The position numbers and the translations under genes are program-made. The notes below the pieces were generated by a model, which worked only from the letters and a program-made list of their open reading frames with translations, ran no database searches and was not told the origin of the DNA. 64,000 nucleotides of DNA from Atrina japonica. Its lineage: Eukaryota > Mollusca > Bivalvia > Pterioida > Pinnidae. The DNA is taken from positions 605,001 to 669,000 of the forward strand of contig BROG01000230.1 of NCBI GenBank assembly GCA_030159075.1, given 5' to 3'. This document shows positions 50,531 to 62,606 of this stretch, one piece after another. Each line of letters starts with the position of its first letter. Position 1 is the first letter of the stretch.

Positions 50531-51868
50531 TTTTTACGTCATTTTGCCTGTAGCATGTCAATACCCTAGCGATTGATGGAGTAATCATTCTCCTACAAAA
50601 GAAGGGGAAGATAGGATAAATAGATATATATGAAATATATATAAAAAGATGGATAAATAAATATATGAAGATCCAGATAGATAGGTAGATGTATAGGCGG
50701 AATGGTAGTATGATATTGCTTTTCTATCAACCAGCATCGTAAAAAGAAATATCGATTTAAAGTAATTGATATGCTAGCGTAGGATTGGGTATTGACACTT
50801 ATATAATTGCATCAATAATTTTATGTATTATATCTGTTGCTGTAATTGTATGCTTCGATCCACCTCGACTGATCTTACTTGAAAGCAAGTCTTAAATGTT
50901 CTAATATTTCAATGCGAAAATAAACACCAAAGTGTCTGTGTTTAATTGCATTTGTTTTGGCCGAGTAAGGTAAGTAAATATTCATTTACAAAGTGTCTTT
51001 TTGATCATCGATATAAAACATCTCAAATACCAAAGTATAAAAAGTCTAAAATAATACTTGTAATGGACTTGAGCTTCGATTATTAATTGGTACTTCTTAC
51101 TTTTTCACTTCATTTTACGTTGTACGTAGAAGGATTCGGTATTCAAAATTATTATATATAAAAATGCCAAATGTTATTTTAAAAAACAAAACAATGGTTG
51201 TCATGTTTCAAGTTTCCGGAAACCGACTTTTGTATAGATAGTGATCATCAATATAAAGTTCTATAAAGCCGGCATCCATGTCGTCTGTTAGCTAACACTG
51301 AAACTTAATATTAATCAAAGCATTTAAAGTTATGATACGTTACGTTTTAAAGAAGTTCTAGTACAATACATTATATATACTTTTAGAAAATACCAAGTTT
51401 TCTGTATTATAAAGGGATCACAGGTTAATTTTAACAATGGGTACTAACAAAGAAAATTACTGTTGCCGATGTTGTAGCATGGACCCCCATAGCCCCCCCC
51501 CCCCCCGGAAAAATAGACTCAGTTATACTTACTACCAACGGGGAAAAAAGCCGCCCCAGCATATTATTTCCTCCCAAAACACAAATTCAGTACAGAGTTT
51601 CCACCTGGGGTAGAATTTCACCTCTTGTTTCCGGATTTTAAAAAAGAAAATATACGTGCTCAATATAATGCAGTTTATATGTGAAAATGTCATAATGTTC
51701 TTGAACATAAGAAATAGTGAAACATTTATTTTTGTAGGGCTTGAATATTGAGGTATCCACGCTGCACCAAAAGCTTTAAATTTGGTCAATAATGACTGAT
51801 ATCAATTAATATCATTTATTTTTTTATAAGTCGACTACAATAACTGGGTAATGTTGTCAGACACACAC
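50531..51868. other. Mostly unique; short Naiad tail scrap
   Basis: At 51010-51095 AAATACCAAAGTATAAAA and TGGACTTGAG...TTAATTGGTACTTCTT match Naiad tail words at 31278 and 33428. A 17-base C-rich run is at 51488-51506. Nothing else. Confidence 0.5.
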
Positions 51869-51874
51869 GCACAA

Positions 51875-51915
<41 letters not shown>

Positions 51916-51916
51916 A
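51869..51916. repeat. (CA)n(TA)n microsatellite
   Basis: Compound dinucleotide repeat about 100 bp before Naiad copy H. Confidence 0.95.
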
Positions 51917-52014
51917 GGCGGGAGACTATGCTACACAACCGCGGTATTCCTCAACACGCAAAGATATCTTTGAGTCACGTCATTGCATTACAAAAACACA
52001 CACAGTCAAAAACA

Positions 52015-53730
52015 TACAGTCAAGTCGAATGAAATACGTAAGGAGTGTATCCTCACAATTGGTACAGACGTTTCAACAACCGCCAACGATAAGGCAACTC
52101 AACATTTCAATTAGTGAAACAGAGTAATCTCAAACAATACTTATACTGACCGTAAAATTTGCGGAACGTTGACATTAAACGCGTTTTCGATACCCCTGTG
52201 TCAATAATTTGTCAGTGAGTAGTAAACCTCTGTATATAAAATCTCCATATGTTTGTACGCCCTGGAATATAGGATCATTTGTGAAATATAAACTCCATAT
52301 GAGGGTGACTGAGGGATATTACTTCTTAAATGTGAAAAATTTACGTTGGGAAAGCCGAAATTGTCGCGTTTGTCGTATAGTTTAGTTGCTAATTTCCCGT
52401 CTATGTTTATATTAAGTAACATTTCTAAGTATGAAGCGTGTGTGCTTGATTCTGTTGGTTGTATCTTTAATTTCTAGTTCGCTGGGATATATCGCATTGA
52501 CATATGTATGGAAATTGTCATTATTAATTGACAAAACGTTGTCGATATATCTAAATGTAAAAATAAAGGACACCGCTATATTTTTGTTCTTTTGATTCAG
52601 CAGTTTTTGAATAAAGTCTGCTTCGTATGAATAAAGGAACAGATCGGCCAATAAAGGAGCACAATTGGTTCCCATAGGAATGCCGACAGTTTGTTGAACG
52701 ACCACATCTCCGAACATTACAAATATATTGTCTATTAGCGATTCCAACATGTTTTTATGTCAACTTCAGTGTGTAGAATCAGAGTGGTGTTTAACGAAAT
52801 AAGTATCCTGATAGCCAATCATTAGACATCTAAATTTTCGTATACCACCTTTAAAAAGCCTTTCTTTTATTTTTTATGTGGAATAGTTGTGTAAAGAGTA
52901 GAGAAGTCATAATTTTTGATACTGTGAATTCGAGAAAAATTGTGTGCTTCAAATTTTGTAAAAGCTGTTTAGAATTTTTTAGTATCCACATCTGATTCAA
53001 ACCGCTTCTGGAATAAGCAACTGTACAGTATTGTTGAAGTTTCTCCTTAATGGCTGTCAATATCTTGGTAAGGAGTAAAGATAAAGGTTTGGTAGAACAT
53101 TTGCTGGATCCTTCTATGTATCTTTGTTTATATGGGGTTTTATGAAGTTTAAGTTCCAATATAAATGTGGTAGCTCAAAATCGGTATCCGTTGTAGGTAT
53201 TTCAAATGGGCGTAATACAGTCACGTGAAGTTGAAGGATCTCGTCCTTTGAAAGTGAGTTAAGTGTGTATGTAGGATCTCCAGAATTCGTATTAATCCCA
53301 AGTTCTTCTAATAAACAATTATTTTAATGAGTCTTACATATAAAAACTATATTATTTGAAGCTTTGTCTGCTTGTACTAGTACATACTGGTCATATAATC
53401 TATCCAGTTCAGTTACTACTTCTGGATCACTTTATACAGAGGGATAACGTGTTTTCATAGTCCCTCTAAGTTTTCGAATACGAGATTTTATTAACCATCG
53501 TATGACGTTTAGCCATTCAGACAAAGTGTCTGCTTCTACGTTTTTACAGCTTCATGTTTGGCCAATCGTCTTGCTTAATCGTCGACAGAATACATAACTA
53601 AACTGAAATTCTGACGCCAATTAAAGGAACGGGCTTGCCGGTATTTAGAGCCTCTTAAAATAAGATTTTTGAGGCTTTCATTGTCAACAATAGAAACGTC
53701 GCAGGTGATGACATGTCCAATAGGATTGTA
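52015..53730 (-). mobile_element. Naiad-type PLE copy H, 5' truncated
   Basis: Minus strand: linker (GDVSIV-like block, 53730-53640), RT fingers, motif A region, motif B VGIPMGTNCAPLLADLFLYS (in 52750-52412), motif C FRYIDNVLSINN with Asn for the second Asp, thumb, and the tail to 52015. Frame breaks at 53160, 52850 and 52420. The 5' end stops abruptly at 53730. Confidence 0.82.
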
Positions 53731-54600
53731 GACCAAAGCGAAATAAACCAACGCAAAGTGACTCTATTTACTTTCACAAAGCATTACACCATTGCGCGTT
53801 AGAATTAATGTAACTAAAGATAAGAAACATTTGAAAAAGGATTTTCAAAAGATTAATTTTACGGATGGGAACACTGAAAATACTAGATCGCTAACTCATA
53901 TACGTCTTGCATTGTTTAAGAATGTCCTCTGGTTATATATGTCTAAGCGAACTGATTTTTATCTTTGCTTTAAAATTCAGATATTTGCAAATTAAAGTGT
54001 AATTTGATTTTTTTATCATGATTTATATATAAATGTACGCTGATGTAACAGAGTAAGTAAAAACACGCTTGGTAAATATTAAATAGCATCTAGGGATTGA
54101 GATTTTCTAATTTGTGGAACGTTTGAAATTTAGTAACAGAAATCGTTTTTGATCATTTAATTTTAGCAGAGGTGAAGTGGTCCTATAATCGCCGAGATAA
54201 AATCCAAACACAATATAATTAACAATAGGAGCCCTGCTCCAGCAAACCAAATTAGATTTGAATAGAATTGCCACTTTGTCATCATATCCAGCCAATGTCG
54301 TTCTTTTGAGCAGATCAGATCAAGGCCTGGATAAAATAAAGATATAAGGATGCTATAACATACGGATATATGCTTGCATACAAGAAGATATGTATCACTA
54401 GAAGTATATACAAAACAAGGAAGAAAACCAGATTACAGAAAACATTGGTAGAAAACTCCATATTGCTCGATGCGTTCGGTGACCAACCGTCCAATTCAAA
54501 AGCATTCGTACCAAAACGTTAGCCAAGTAGATGTCCACAAAACAATATACTACCTAGCAATATCCGGAATATCACGAACACCCAATGTTGGGGAATAAGC
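53731..54600. other. Unique sequence
   Basis: Nothing recognised. Confidence 0.4.
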
Positions 54601-54602
54601 AT

Positions 54603-54960
54603 CTCCTACAGACACATCTTCCCTGTGTCAACAATCCAAACTGTAATATCTCCTACAGACGCATCTACCCTGTGTCAACAATCCAAACTGTAATATCTCC
54701 TACAGACACATCTACCCAGTGTCAACAATCCAAACTGTAATATCTCCTACAGACACATCTACCCTGTGTCAACAATCTAAACTGTAATATCTCCTACAGA
54801 CACATCTATCCAGTGTCAACAATCCAAACTGTAATATCTCCTACAGACACATCTACCCTGTGTCAACATTCTAAACTGTAATATCTCGTACAGACACATC
54901 TACCCAGTGTCAACAATCCAAACTGTAACATCTCCTACAGACACATCTACCCTCTGTCAA
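54603..54960. repeat. 47-bp minisatellite, about 8 copies
   Basis: Unit CTCCTACAGACACATCTACC + CTGTGTCAACAATCCAAACTGTAATAT, with CTGTG/CAGTG variants alternating. Confidence 0.93.
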
Positions 54961-55063
54961 AACTGAAACAGGGAACATTATCTCTGATAAAATTGGTTAT
55001 AACGGCAATGGTTGATTCTCAAGTACATAATCTGACATAATGCATATATGGATGTTATTATAT

Positions 55064-55099
55064 ATATTATAAACATAATACCAAAGTTATAATGCTCAA
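55064..55099 (-). mobile_element. 36-nt fragment of the hammerhead repeat unit
   Basis: On the minus strand it matches 35 of 36 bases of unit positions 1-36 (62341-62376), starting TTGAGCATTATAACTTTGGT, that is, exactly at the predicted ribozyme cleavage site. Confidence 0.65.
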
Positions 55100-55314
55100 G
55101 TTATAAGTAGATATGATTGTGGTTCTGTGATAAGTCAGGAGAACGGATAACTTTCAATATTCTTCTGATTAACCTTAATTACAAATAACAAGTGATAATA
55201 ACACTAAACATTGTGTTCTATAGTTTTGTAAAGATTGTTTAATTTATCACTATTATATATCTTTTTCATTTTAAGCCTTTCAAATTGTAAACCCAACTTA
55301 AAGATGCAGCTTTT

Positions 55315-55705
55315 GTAAACATGCCGCGCTGGGTTAGATAACGTATTGTTATATTTTTTATTGCCAACGGGAGCTTTTTTAAACATGCCGCACTGGGTTA
55401 AATAACATATTGTTATAATTTTCTGGCCACGCTGGTTTAGATAACATATTGTTATATCTGCTGGCCGCGCTGGGTTAGATAACGTTTTGTTTTATTTGCT
55501 GGCTGCGCTGGGTTAGCTTATGTATCTTTATATTTGCTGGTCGCGCTGGATTAGATAACGTATTGTTATATGTGCTGGCCGCACTGGGTTAGATAACGCA
55601 TTGTTATATTTGCTGGCTGCGCTGGGTTAGACAACGTATTGTTATATTTGCTGGCCGCGCTGCTGCGCTGGGTTAGATAACGTATTGTTATATTTGCTGG
55701 CCACC
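55315..55705. repeat. 38-bp minisatellite, about 9-10 copies
   Basis: Unit GCCGCGCTGGGTTAGATAAC + GTATTGTTATATTTGCTG, with truncated units near 55425 and 55660. Lies just upstream of gene B exon 1. Confidence 0.93.
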
Positions 55706-55781
55706 TGGAGCGACACTTCACAAATAACATCAACAATATATGAATTGAACATGGGTATATATGTACTTTTTTGTGTTTCAG

Positions 55782-57099
55782 AAATTGGTGTTATATTGAA
55801 AGATTAAATAGACATGCTTCTGACGTACATCATATATGCCGTCTGTTTGTGTACATTTGTCAGCGGCAATTGTATACGTTGGTGTTTGAATGTTACCGGT
55901 TGCTCATGTTATTTGCAAACGCATTGTTATTTGGAATGTCAAGGGGCAAGGTTTGCAGGTCAACTTGATATTCCAGATTACGTAACGCATATGTAAGTAT
56001 TTAAACATATTGAATTATGATAAATGAAAAATGGTGAAAAAAAAATCAAATTTTTAGATTACTATTTTACACTCAAATATCTAAGTGGTATGTTCTGTTC
56101 TATTGTTAGACTCTTCCAGTATCGTCTGCAGAATTGGAAGATTTTACAATTATTTCCTCATCAGAATATCTGAAGGATCTTCTTAGTTCCTGTAGAAGTT
56201 TTATTTTAGAAAATTTAAATTGATAATTGAACAAAATCATATTTGCTATTGTGGCATTGAAATAATTCAGATTTAAAAGTACTGCAGATTTAAAAAGTAT
56301 TTTGTGGTAATTGATTTGACTATATGACAATAGATATTTCTCTACCAATATGAATCCGACTACAAACTATTGCATTATGTATTGTTTTATTATGTATTTA
56401 TTGTTCTGTGTAAGGTTTATTAATTGGTAAAATGAAACATCGAGAGTTAATAGTTTTGTATGTCGAATTTCAGCAGTTCTTGACGTCAATATTTTTACCA
56501 AGTTTAATATCGGGCGAACTCAATATGAAATGTATGTTTGTTTTGCGTATTACAGAGTTCTGAGATACAATGGATTCGTAGACATTGAAGACCTATTTAA
56601 CGGGACTTACCGAAATATTCGAAACATGTTCGTGTTAGATATTTGAATTATATGTCCAATGATTTATAGTATAATTATGTATCATTTTATTTTTGCTTTT
56701 TTCTATATTTTTTTTAATTCAATAAATTTTGATTTATAAAACAACATACTTTATTTCTTAACATTCGAGACAAAATCAGGAGATATTTCAAATCATTACA
56801 GATAAATATCAGAGATAACGCTAGTATTTCGTTTACCAGATTTGATTTTTTATAAAAACATAACATATTCTTTGAAACACTCCATTCAAAATAATGTTAT
56901 TTCGTTGTTTGATTTCATAATATTAAGATAGGTAATGTTTCCACATATTAATTTCTATGGGATGTTAATGTAATTTAAGGTCAGATATTGTCTTTATTTA
57001 GTATCAAGTTGTTTCATTTCATTTTAGTGACCTAAGTTACAACAACGTAACTCGCATTGTGGGGAATGCTTTCACACCGTTTCCGACTTTAATAAAATT
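55782..57099 (+). CDS. Gene B: LRR protein, paralogue of gene A (5' exons only)
   Basis: Exon 1 (55782-55992) follows a GTGTTTCAG acceptor; ATG 55814. It encodes MLLTYIIYAVCLCTFVSG (signal peptide) and a cap with C-x3-C-x5-C-S-C-x-L-Q-T-x-C, then LDIPDYVTH, ending in phase 2 at GTAAGT. Exon 2 (56556-56627) and exon 3 (57028-57099) are both exactly 72 bp, phase 2, with donors GTTCGT and GTTAGT. They encode VLRYNGFVDIEDLFNGTYRN-IRN and DLSYNNVTRIVGNAFTPFPT-LIK. The domain order, phases and sequence match gene A. Later exons are not seen: the next intron starts with a 1.7-kb minisatellite, followed by a LINE. Confidence 0.78.
56100..56350 (-). other. Unassigned minus frame in gene B intron 1
   Basis: 80 codons ending SFRYSDEEIIVKSSNSADDT-GRV. 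I do not recognise it; it may be a scrap of a mobile element. Confidence 0.3.
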
Positions 57100-57117
57100 G
57101 TTAGTTATGGTATGTAA

Positions 57118-58830
57118 ACCGTTAATCTGTGTATATGTATAATGTGTATCTGTGTATATGTATAACGTGTATCTGTGTATATGTATAGCGTGTATCTGTG
57201 TATATGTATAGCGTGTATATGTGTTTATGTATAGCGTGTGTGTATATGTATAGCGTGTATCTGTGTATATGTATAGCGTGTATCGTGTATATGTATGTAT
57301 CTATGTATAGCGTGCGTGTATCTGTGTATATGTATAGCGTGTATCTGTGTATATGTATAACGTGTATCTGTGTATATGTATAACGTGTATTTGTGTATAT
57401 GTATAACGTGTATCTGTGTATATGTATAATTTGTGTATATGTGTATCTGTGTATATGTATAACGTGTATCTGTGTATATGTATAACGTGTATCTGTGTAT
57501 ATGTATAACGTGTATCTGTATAACTTGTATCTGTGTATATGTATAACGTGTATCTGTGTATATGTATAATGTGTATATGTATAACGTGTATATGTGTATA
57601 TGTATAGCGTGTATCTGTGTATATGTATAGCGTGTATCTGTGTATATGTATATCGTGTATCTGTGTATATGTATAATGTGTATATGTATAACGTGTATCT
57701 GTGTATATGTATAGCGTGTATCTGTGTATATGTATAGCGTGTATCTGTGTATATGTATAGCGTGTATCTGTGTATATGTATAGCGTGTATCTGTGTATAT
57801 GTATAACGTGTATCTGTGTATATGTATAGCGTGTATCTGTGTATATGTATAGCGTGTATCTGTGTATATGTATAGCGTGTATCTGTGTATATGTATAGTG
57901 TGTATCTGTGTATATGTATAGCGTGTATCTGTGTATATGTATAGCGTGTATCTGTGTATATGTACAACGTGTATCTGTGTATATGTATAGCGTGTATCTG
58001 TGTATATGTATAGCGTGTATCTGTGTATATGTATAGCGTGTATCTGTGTATATGTATAACGTGTATCTGTGTATATGTATAGCGTGTATCTGTGTATATG
58101 TATAGCATGTATCTGTGTATATGTATAGCATGTATCTGTGTATATGTATAGCGTGTATATGTGTATATGTATAGCGTGTATCTGTGTATATGTATAGCGA
58201 GTATCTGTGTATATGTATAGCGTGTATCTGTGTATATGTATAATGTGTTTATGTATAACTTGTATCTGTGTATATGTATAGCGTGTATCTGTGTATATGT
58301 ATAATGTGCATATGTATAACGTGTATCTGTGTATATGTATAACGTGTATCTGTGTATATGTATAGCGTGTATCTGTGTATATGTATAGCGTGTATCTGTG
58401 TATATGTATAATGTGTATATGTATAACGTGTATCTGTGTATATGTATAGCGTGTATCTGTGTATATGTATAACGTGTATCTGTGTATATGTATAACGTGT
58501 ATCTGTGTATATGTATAGCGTGTATTTGTGTATATGTATAGCGTGTATCTGTGTATATGTATAGCGTGTATCTGTGTATATGTATAACGTGTATCTGTGT
58601 ATATGTATAATGTGTATATGTATAACTTGTATCTGTGTCTATGTATAGTGTCTACCTATGTATATGTATAACGTGGATCTGTGTATATGTATAACGTGTA
58701 TCTGTGTGTATGTATAACGTGTATCTGTGTATATGTATAATGTATGTATGTGTATATGTATAACGTGTATCTGTGTCTATATATAGCCTCTACCTATGTA
58801 TATGTATAACGTGTACCTGTGCATGTGTAT
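57118..58830. repeat. 24-bp minisatellite, about 70 copies, in gene B intron
   Basis: Unit GTGTATCTGTGTATATGTAT + AGC or AAC, with shorter units. The 330-codon frames of His, Ile, Thr and Tyr on the minus strand come from the low-complexity unit and are not genes. Starts about 20 bp after the exon 3 donor. Confidence 0.95.
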
Positions 58831-59728
58831 TGTCAATAATTTGTTGTTAACATTGTTTATCGCCAATATATCTTTAAATGGAGAACATTTCCACTATTTA
58901 GAACTACCACGTAGTTTTACCTATGTTAATGTGCTACACCTTGTGAACTTTAAAAATACCAAATAATACGTTGCCGAGTATTTTGGAAAGGAACACACTT
59001 TAACTTTTTGAAGACACGGGTGTTGACAAAAGAGACATCAGTATAGCTGAAAATATACTTTAACACAACTTAAACATGAACAACCAAAACTCAACTCACC
59101 AAGGACACACACGTGCGCGCGTGCGTTTCAGTCTGCCAGGGTTGGGGCCCTGGGTTCAGACTGATCACAATGTTTCATACAACTCCAACTGTTAGTAACA
59201 ATATAATGATATGAATCTAATATACCTGTACTATATAATTATATATGTTATATAGTTTAATTAAATAAGAATATAATATGTATGGTAATTTTAAATTTCC
59301 ATTTTGAATTATTTGAATTATTTTAGAATGAAAATATTAAATGCAGTTTTTTTTTCCTGGGCAATAGACAGAAGAAGTGTAGAGTAGAATATAGTGATAG
59401 ATAGTCAAAGTGAAAGATAATAAGAAAAAGAAAAGAAAGAAGAAAAATAAGAGACAAAAAAGAAACTTACTCCTATCTGATATTTAAAGACATATACATA
59501 CACATTCATATACATATACACACAAATATTGATATCTCATTTGTACATTCACAATAGATGTATATGTGCACACTGCATTATCCATGCATGTATCTTCACT
59601 TATCCATATCAATTATAATATACATATACAAAATTGTAATTATAAACATTGTTGTAAGGGTGGTAATTAATATAGTATATTGTTCTGTTTCAGTAACTAT
59701 TGTGTTCAAATGACAATATTAAAAGTTT
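58831..59728. other. LINE 3' flank and unique sequence
   Basis: The end of the LINE 3'UTR is not visible; an A/G-rich stretch lies at 59390-59470. No LRR exon recognised. Confidence 0.4.
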
Positions 59729-59979
59729 TTAGGGATTGGCTTCAGAATCTTCAAATAAGTTGTTCCATGGAGACCATATTTTAGCGAAGACTTCTTTTTT
59801 GTCATTCTTGCGTGCAATAAATTTCTCTGTTATATAATTATATTGAAGGTGATTAGTAATACCTGATAAATTAGGAATTTTCTTTTGTTTCAGACACTTA
59901 TAGATATAATGCTTTGTACTAAGAAAGATGAAATTTGTTACATGATTCTGTGCTGAATTCTGATCTCCAAAAAGAATAT

Positions 59980-61165
59980 TTATTTGTTAAAATCCACTAA
60001 TATTTTTTTTTTTTTTTTAATTCTTACAGATAATAATCTCCATAGTCTGAATATTTTTGTGCAATTGAAAAAGACATGCTCTATACTCTCTATATCTTTA
60101 TTACAAAATTCACATATATCTTCAGATTTAACTTTTATTTTTTTTAAATAACTGCCTACAGGTAAAATTCTATGGAGTATTCTAAACTGAAGCCATTGTA
60201 ATGAAGAGTCAGCTGTTGTTTTGAAACAGGTTTCAATGAGCTCTTTAACATTCAAATTGAAATTATCTATTGAATTCCATTTAATAATTGCTGCGGGCAT
60301 AGTCTCTTTTAAATTTAATAAATTGTACAATTTTTTATGTCCCTTATCACTAGGAAACAAGGTATTTAAATGAAATGGAATATATGGAAACATATTTACA
60401 CTTTTACATCCCCCCACATCAATATTAAGAGATCTCAAATATTTTGATATCATACTTTGTATTCCATTAAACTGTAAAGAAATCAAATTTTATTTGAAAC
60501 TGTTGTTTAGTCAGAAATTTCTTATTTTCAAGAAAGTCACCTATCAACTTAACGCCTTTCTGATACCATTCCCTTATAAAAATAAATTTGTTATTGATTT
60601 TTAATTTGGAATTATACCATATTGGTAACAACATGAAATTGTCCTCAGATACATTTACCTCTAACTGTTTATTCATTATTTTCTGCCATGACAAAAAGGT
60701 GTCTTTCCAAAAACTATTTTTATTTTCTTTTAAAAGTTTATTTATAAAATTATCTCCAAAATCAGAAATTTGTGTAGCAATGTTGTTCCCGTGTATTGCC
60801 TGCAAAACATTTAACCAAGATTGTCCACCCTTTAATAATCTTTTTACCCAGGAGCACTTCAAAGACATGATAAAACTTTTTATATCGGTCATTTTAAGCC
60901 CACCCCTATCTATACTTTGAGTCATAATTTCTCGTTTAACTTTATCACATCTTGACCCCCATATAAAAGAAAATAGATACTTAATGAGACAATCTATTCT
61001 TTCTATTCTTGGGTTAGGTAATGCTATAAAAAGATGGTTTAATTTTGGAATTATTAATGTCTTAGCAACTGTTATTCTACCAATTGGAGTAAGTATTCTT
61101 CTATTCCACTGTTTAAACAATGCTTCAATTTTAGGTATTTGCAATTTAAAGTTCATTTCTGTCAT
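59980..61165 (-). pseudogene. LINE C-terminal region
   Basis: Two frames (61165-60467 and 60486-59980) joined by a frameshift near 60480. Contains WNRRILTPIGRITVAKTLII and KLNHLFIALPNPRI (typical after the RT), FSFIWGSRCDKVKREI, and the zinc-knuckle C-x2-C-x8-H-x4-C at about 60120-60070. Confidence 0.85.
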
Positions 61166-61270
61166 TTTATCAAGATCATTTGTAAATTCTATACCTAGCA
61201 GAGAAAAATTTTTGGTCCCCCAATCTAGTTTCCATTTACTATGACGATAGACATCATTGCTGAACTTTTT

Positions 61271-61810
61271 TTAACCTATCCAGATAATTTTTGTTCGAAG
61301 ACCAGACATTTGTGAATAATAATCCAAAGTATCTAAAGCTGAAAACAGAGATTTTTTAGACCCATCTAGTATAAAAGAAGTGTCATCCGCATACTGAGAT
61401 ATTATATGTTCTACATTATTAATAGTTATCCCCCTTACATTTACATTATTCTTAATTAAAATAGCAAGAATTTCTGCACACAAGAGAAAAATATATGGCG
61501 AGACTGGATCACCTTGACGACATCCGCGTCTAATATGTATTTGTTCTGAAAGGAAGCCATTTTGTATAAACTGAAGCTTTCATATCAGTATTTAAAATTT
61601 GTATCCACTTTATTATATTTCGCCAAAACCAAATAATTTTAATACTTTATAAGCAAAAGACCATGCTATTGAATCAAAGGCTTTTTCAAAATCAATAAGT
61701 ACTAAAAGACCAGGAAGTTTGTAAGTTTCTGTGTAGGACATAATATCATAAATAAGTCTGGTATTTTCACCTATATATCTTCCACGCATAAATCCAGTCT
61801 GTGTATTTTC
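61271..61810 (-). pseudogene. LINE RT palm
   Basis: Resumes after the insertion with ENTQTGFMRGRYIGENTRLI, then LVLIDFEKAFDSI (motif A), RGCRQGDPVSPYIFLLCAEI (motif B) and ISQYADDTSFILDGS (motif C). Catalytic Asp residues are present; frameshifts at about 61610 and 61580. Confidence 0.88.
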
Positions 61811-61941
61811 TAAACCTAAGATAGTCATTTTTTTTACAGTGGATACTCTTAGACGGATTTCGGCTATACTTTTAGATATATTATTTGACCTTGTATGACA
61901 CCACTTTATCTTTAGAAAAAACACATATTTTTCAAATTGGA

Positions 61942-61987
61942 GCTCAACTGATGAAGTCTAATTGACAGAAACGGTATCGTCTTGAGC
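61942..61987 (+). ncRNA. Type I hammerhead ribozyme, copy 1 of the retrozyme-like unit
   Basis: Stem I GCTCAA (61942-61947) pairs with TTGAGC (61982-61987), 6 bp. Core CTGATGA (61948-61954), stem II GTC/GAC with an A-A mismatch at its base, GAAA (61968-61971), stem III ACG-GTAT-CGT, and cleavage triplet GTC (61979-61981). Predicted cut after 61981. Confidence 0.78.
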
Positions 61988-62300
61988 ATTATAACTTTGG
62001 TATTATGTCTATAATATTTATAACCACTAGGTCGTTGCCACTGCTGGTGGACCGTTTGAGTCCCCGAGGGTATACATAAACCTAGTACCTGGTATTTCGG
62101 TACCAGTTGTTCATCTTATACTAAAGGAATATTTGGCACTGTTGACACCATTTAAATTCGAAAATTTTCTAAAGCTAAGATAGTCATTTTTTTTACAGTG
62201 GATACTCTTAGACGGATTTCGGCTATACTTTTAGATATATTATTTGACCTTGTATGACACCACTTTATCTTTAGAAAAAACACATATTTTTCAAATTGGA

Positions 62301-62346
62301 GCTCAACTGATGAAGTCTAATTGACAGAAACGGTATCGTCTTGAGC
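62301..62346 (+). ncRNA. Type I hammerhead ribozyme, copy 2 of the retrozyme-like unit
   Basis: Identical to copy 1: stem I 62301-62306/62341-62346, CTGATGA 62307-62313, GTC ending 62340. Predicted cut after 62340, giving a 359-nt monomer between the two sites. Confidence 0.78.
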
Positions 62347-62606
62347 ATTATAACTTTGGTATTATGTCTATAATATATTAAAATATCTAAAGTTATTTTT
62401 ATTCTTTTGCTTATGCAGCCAGATATTAATTTGTAAAGTACATTTAAAAGAGTTATTGGACACCAGTTTTTTAAATATTGTCTTGGTTTATCCCCTTTAG
62501 GAATACAAGTTATGTTACCTAATCGCTGAGTGATTGGAAGGAGTTGTTTCCTAAATATACAATTTATTGCCCTTATTATAAAATATTTTAAATCCCCCCA
62601 GAAAAA

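Larger units (their letters stand above)
61811..62376 (+). mobile_element. Retrozyme-like tandem insertion (1.6 x ~359-nt unit with hammerheads)
   Basis: 61811-61981 and 62169-62340 are direct repeats (one 1-nt indel and one substitution noticed by eye), as are 61982-62017 and 62341-62376. The unit from cleavage site to cleavage site is 61982-62340. On the minus strand the LINE protein jumps from KRIKITLDILI to ENTQTGFMRGR across this segment, which shows it is an insertion and sets its limits. It has no ORF. Tandem units with one type I hammerhead each match the design of animal retrozymes. No clear target duplication. Confidence 0.8.

Noticed and set aside
56130..56175. CTGATGAGGAAAT on the minus strand as another hammerhead
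   Set aside because: CTGATGA is present, but no GAAA follows the candidate stem and there is no cleavage triplet with a matching stem I.
57122..58131. 328- and 276-codon His/Ile/Tyr/Thr repeat frames
   Set aside because: Low-complexity 24-bp minisatellite; no start context, splice context or composition of a real protein.
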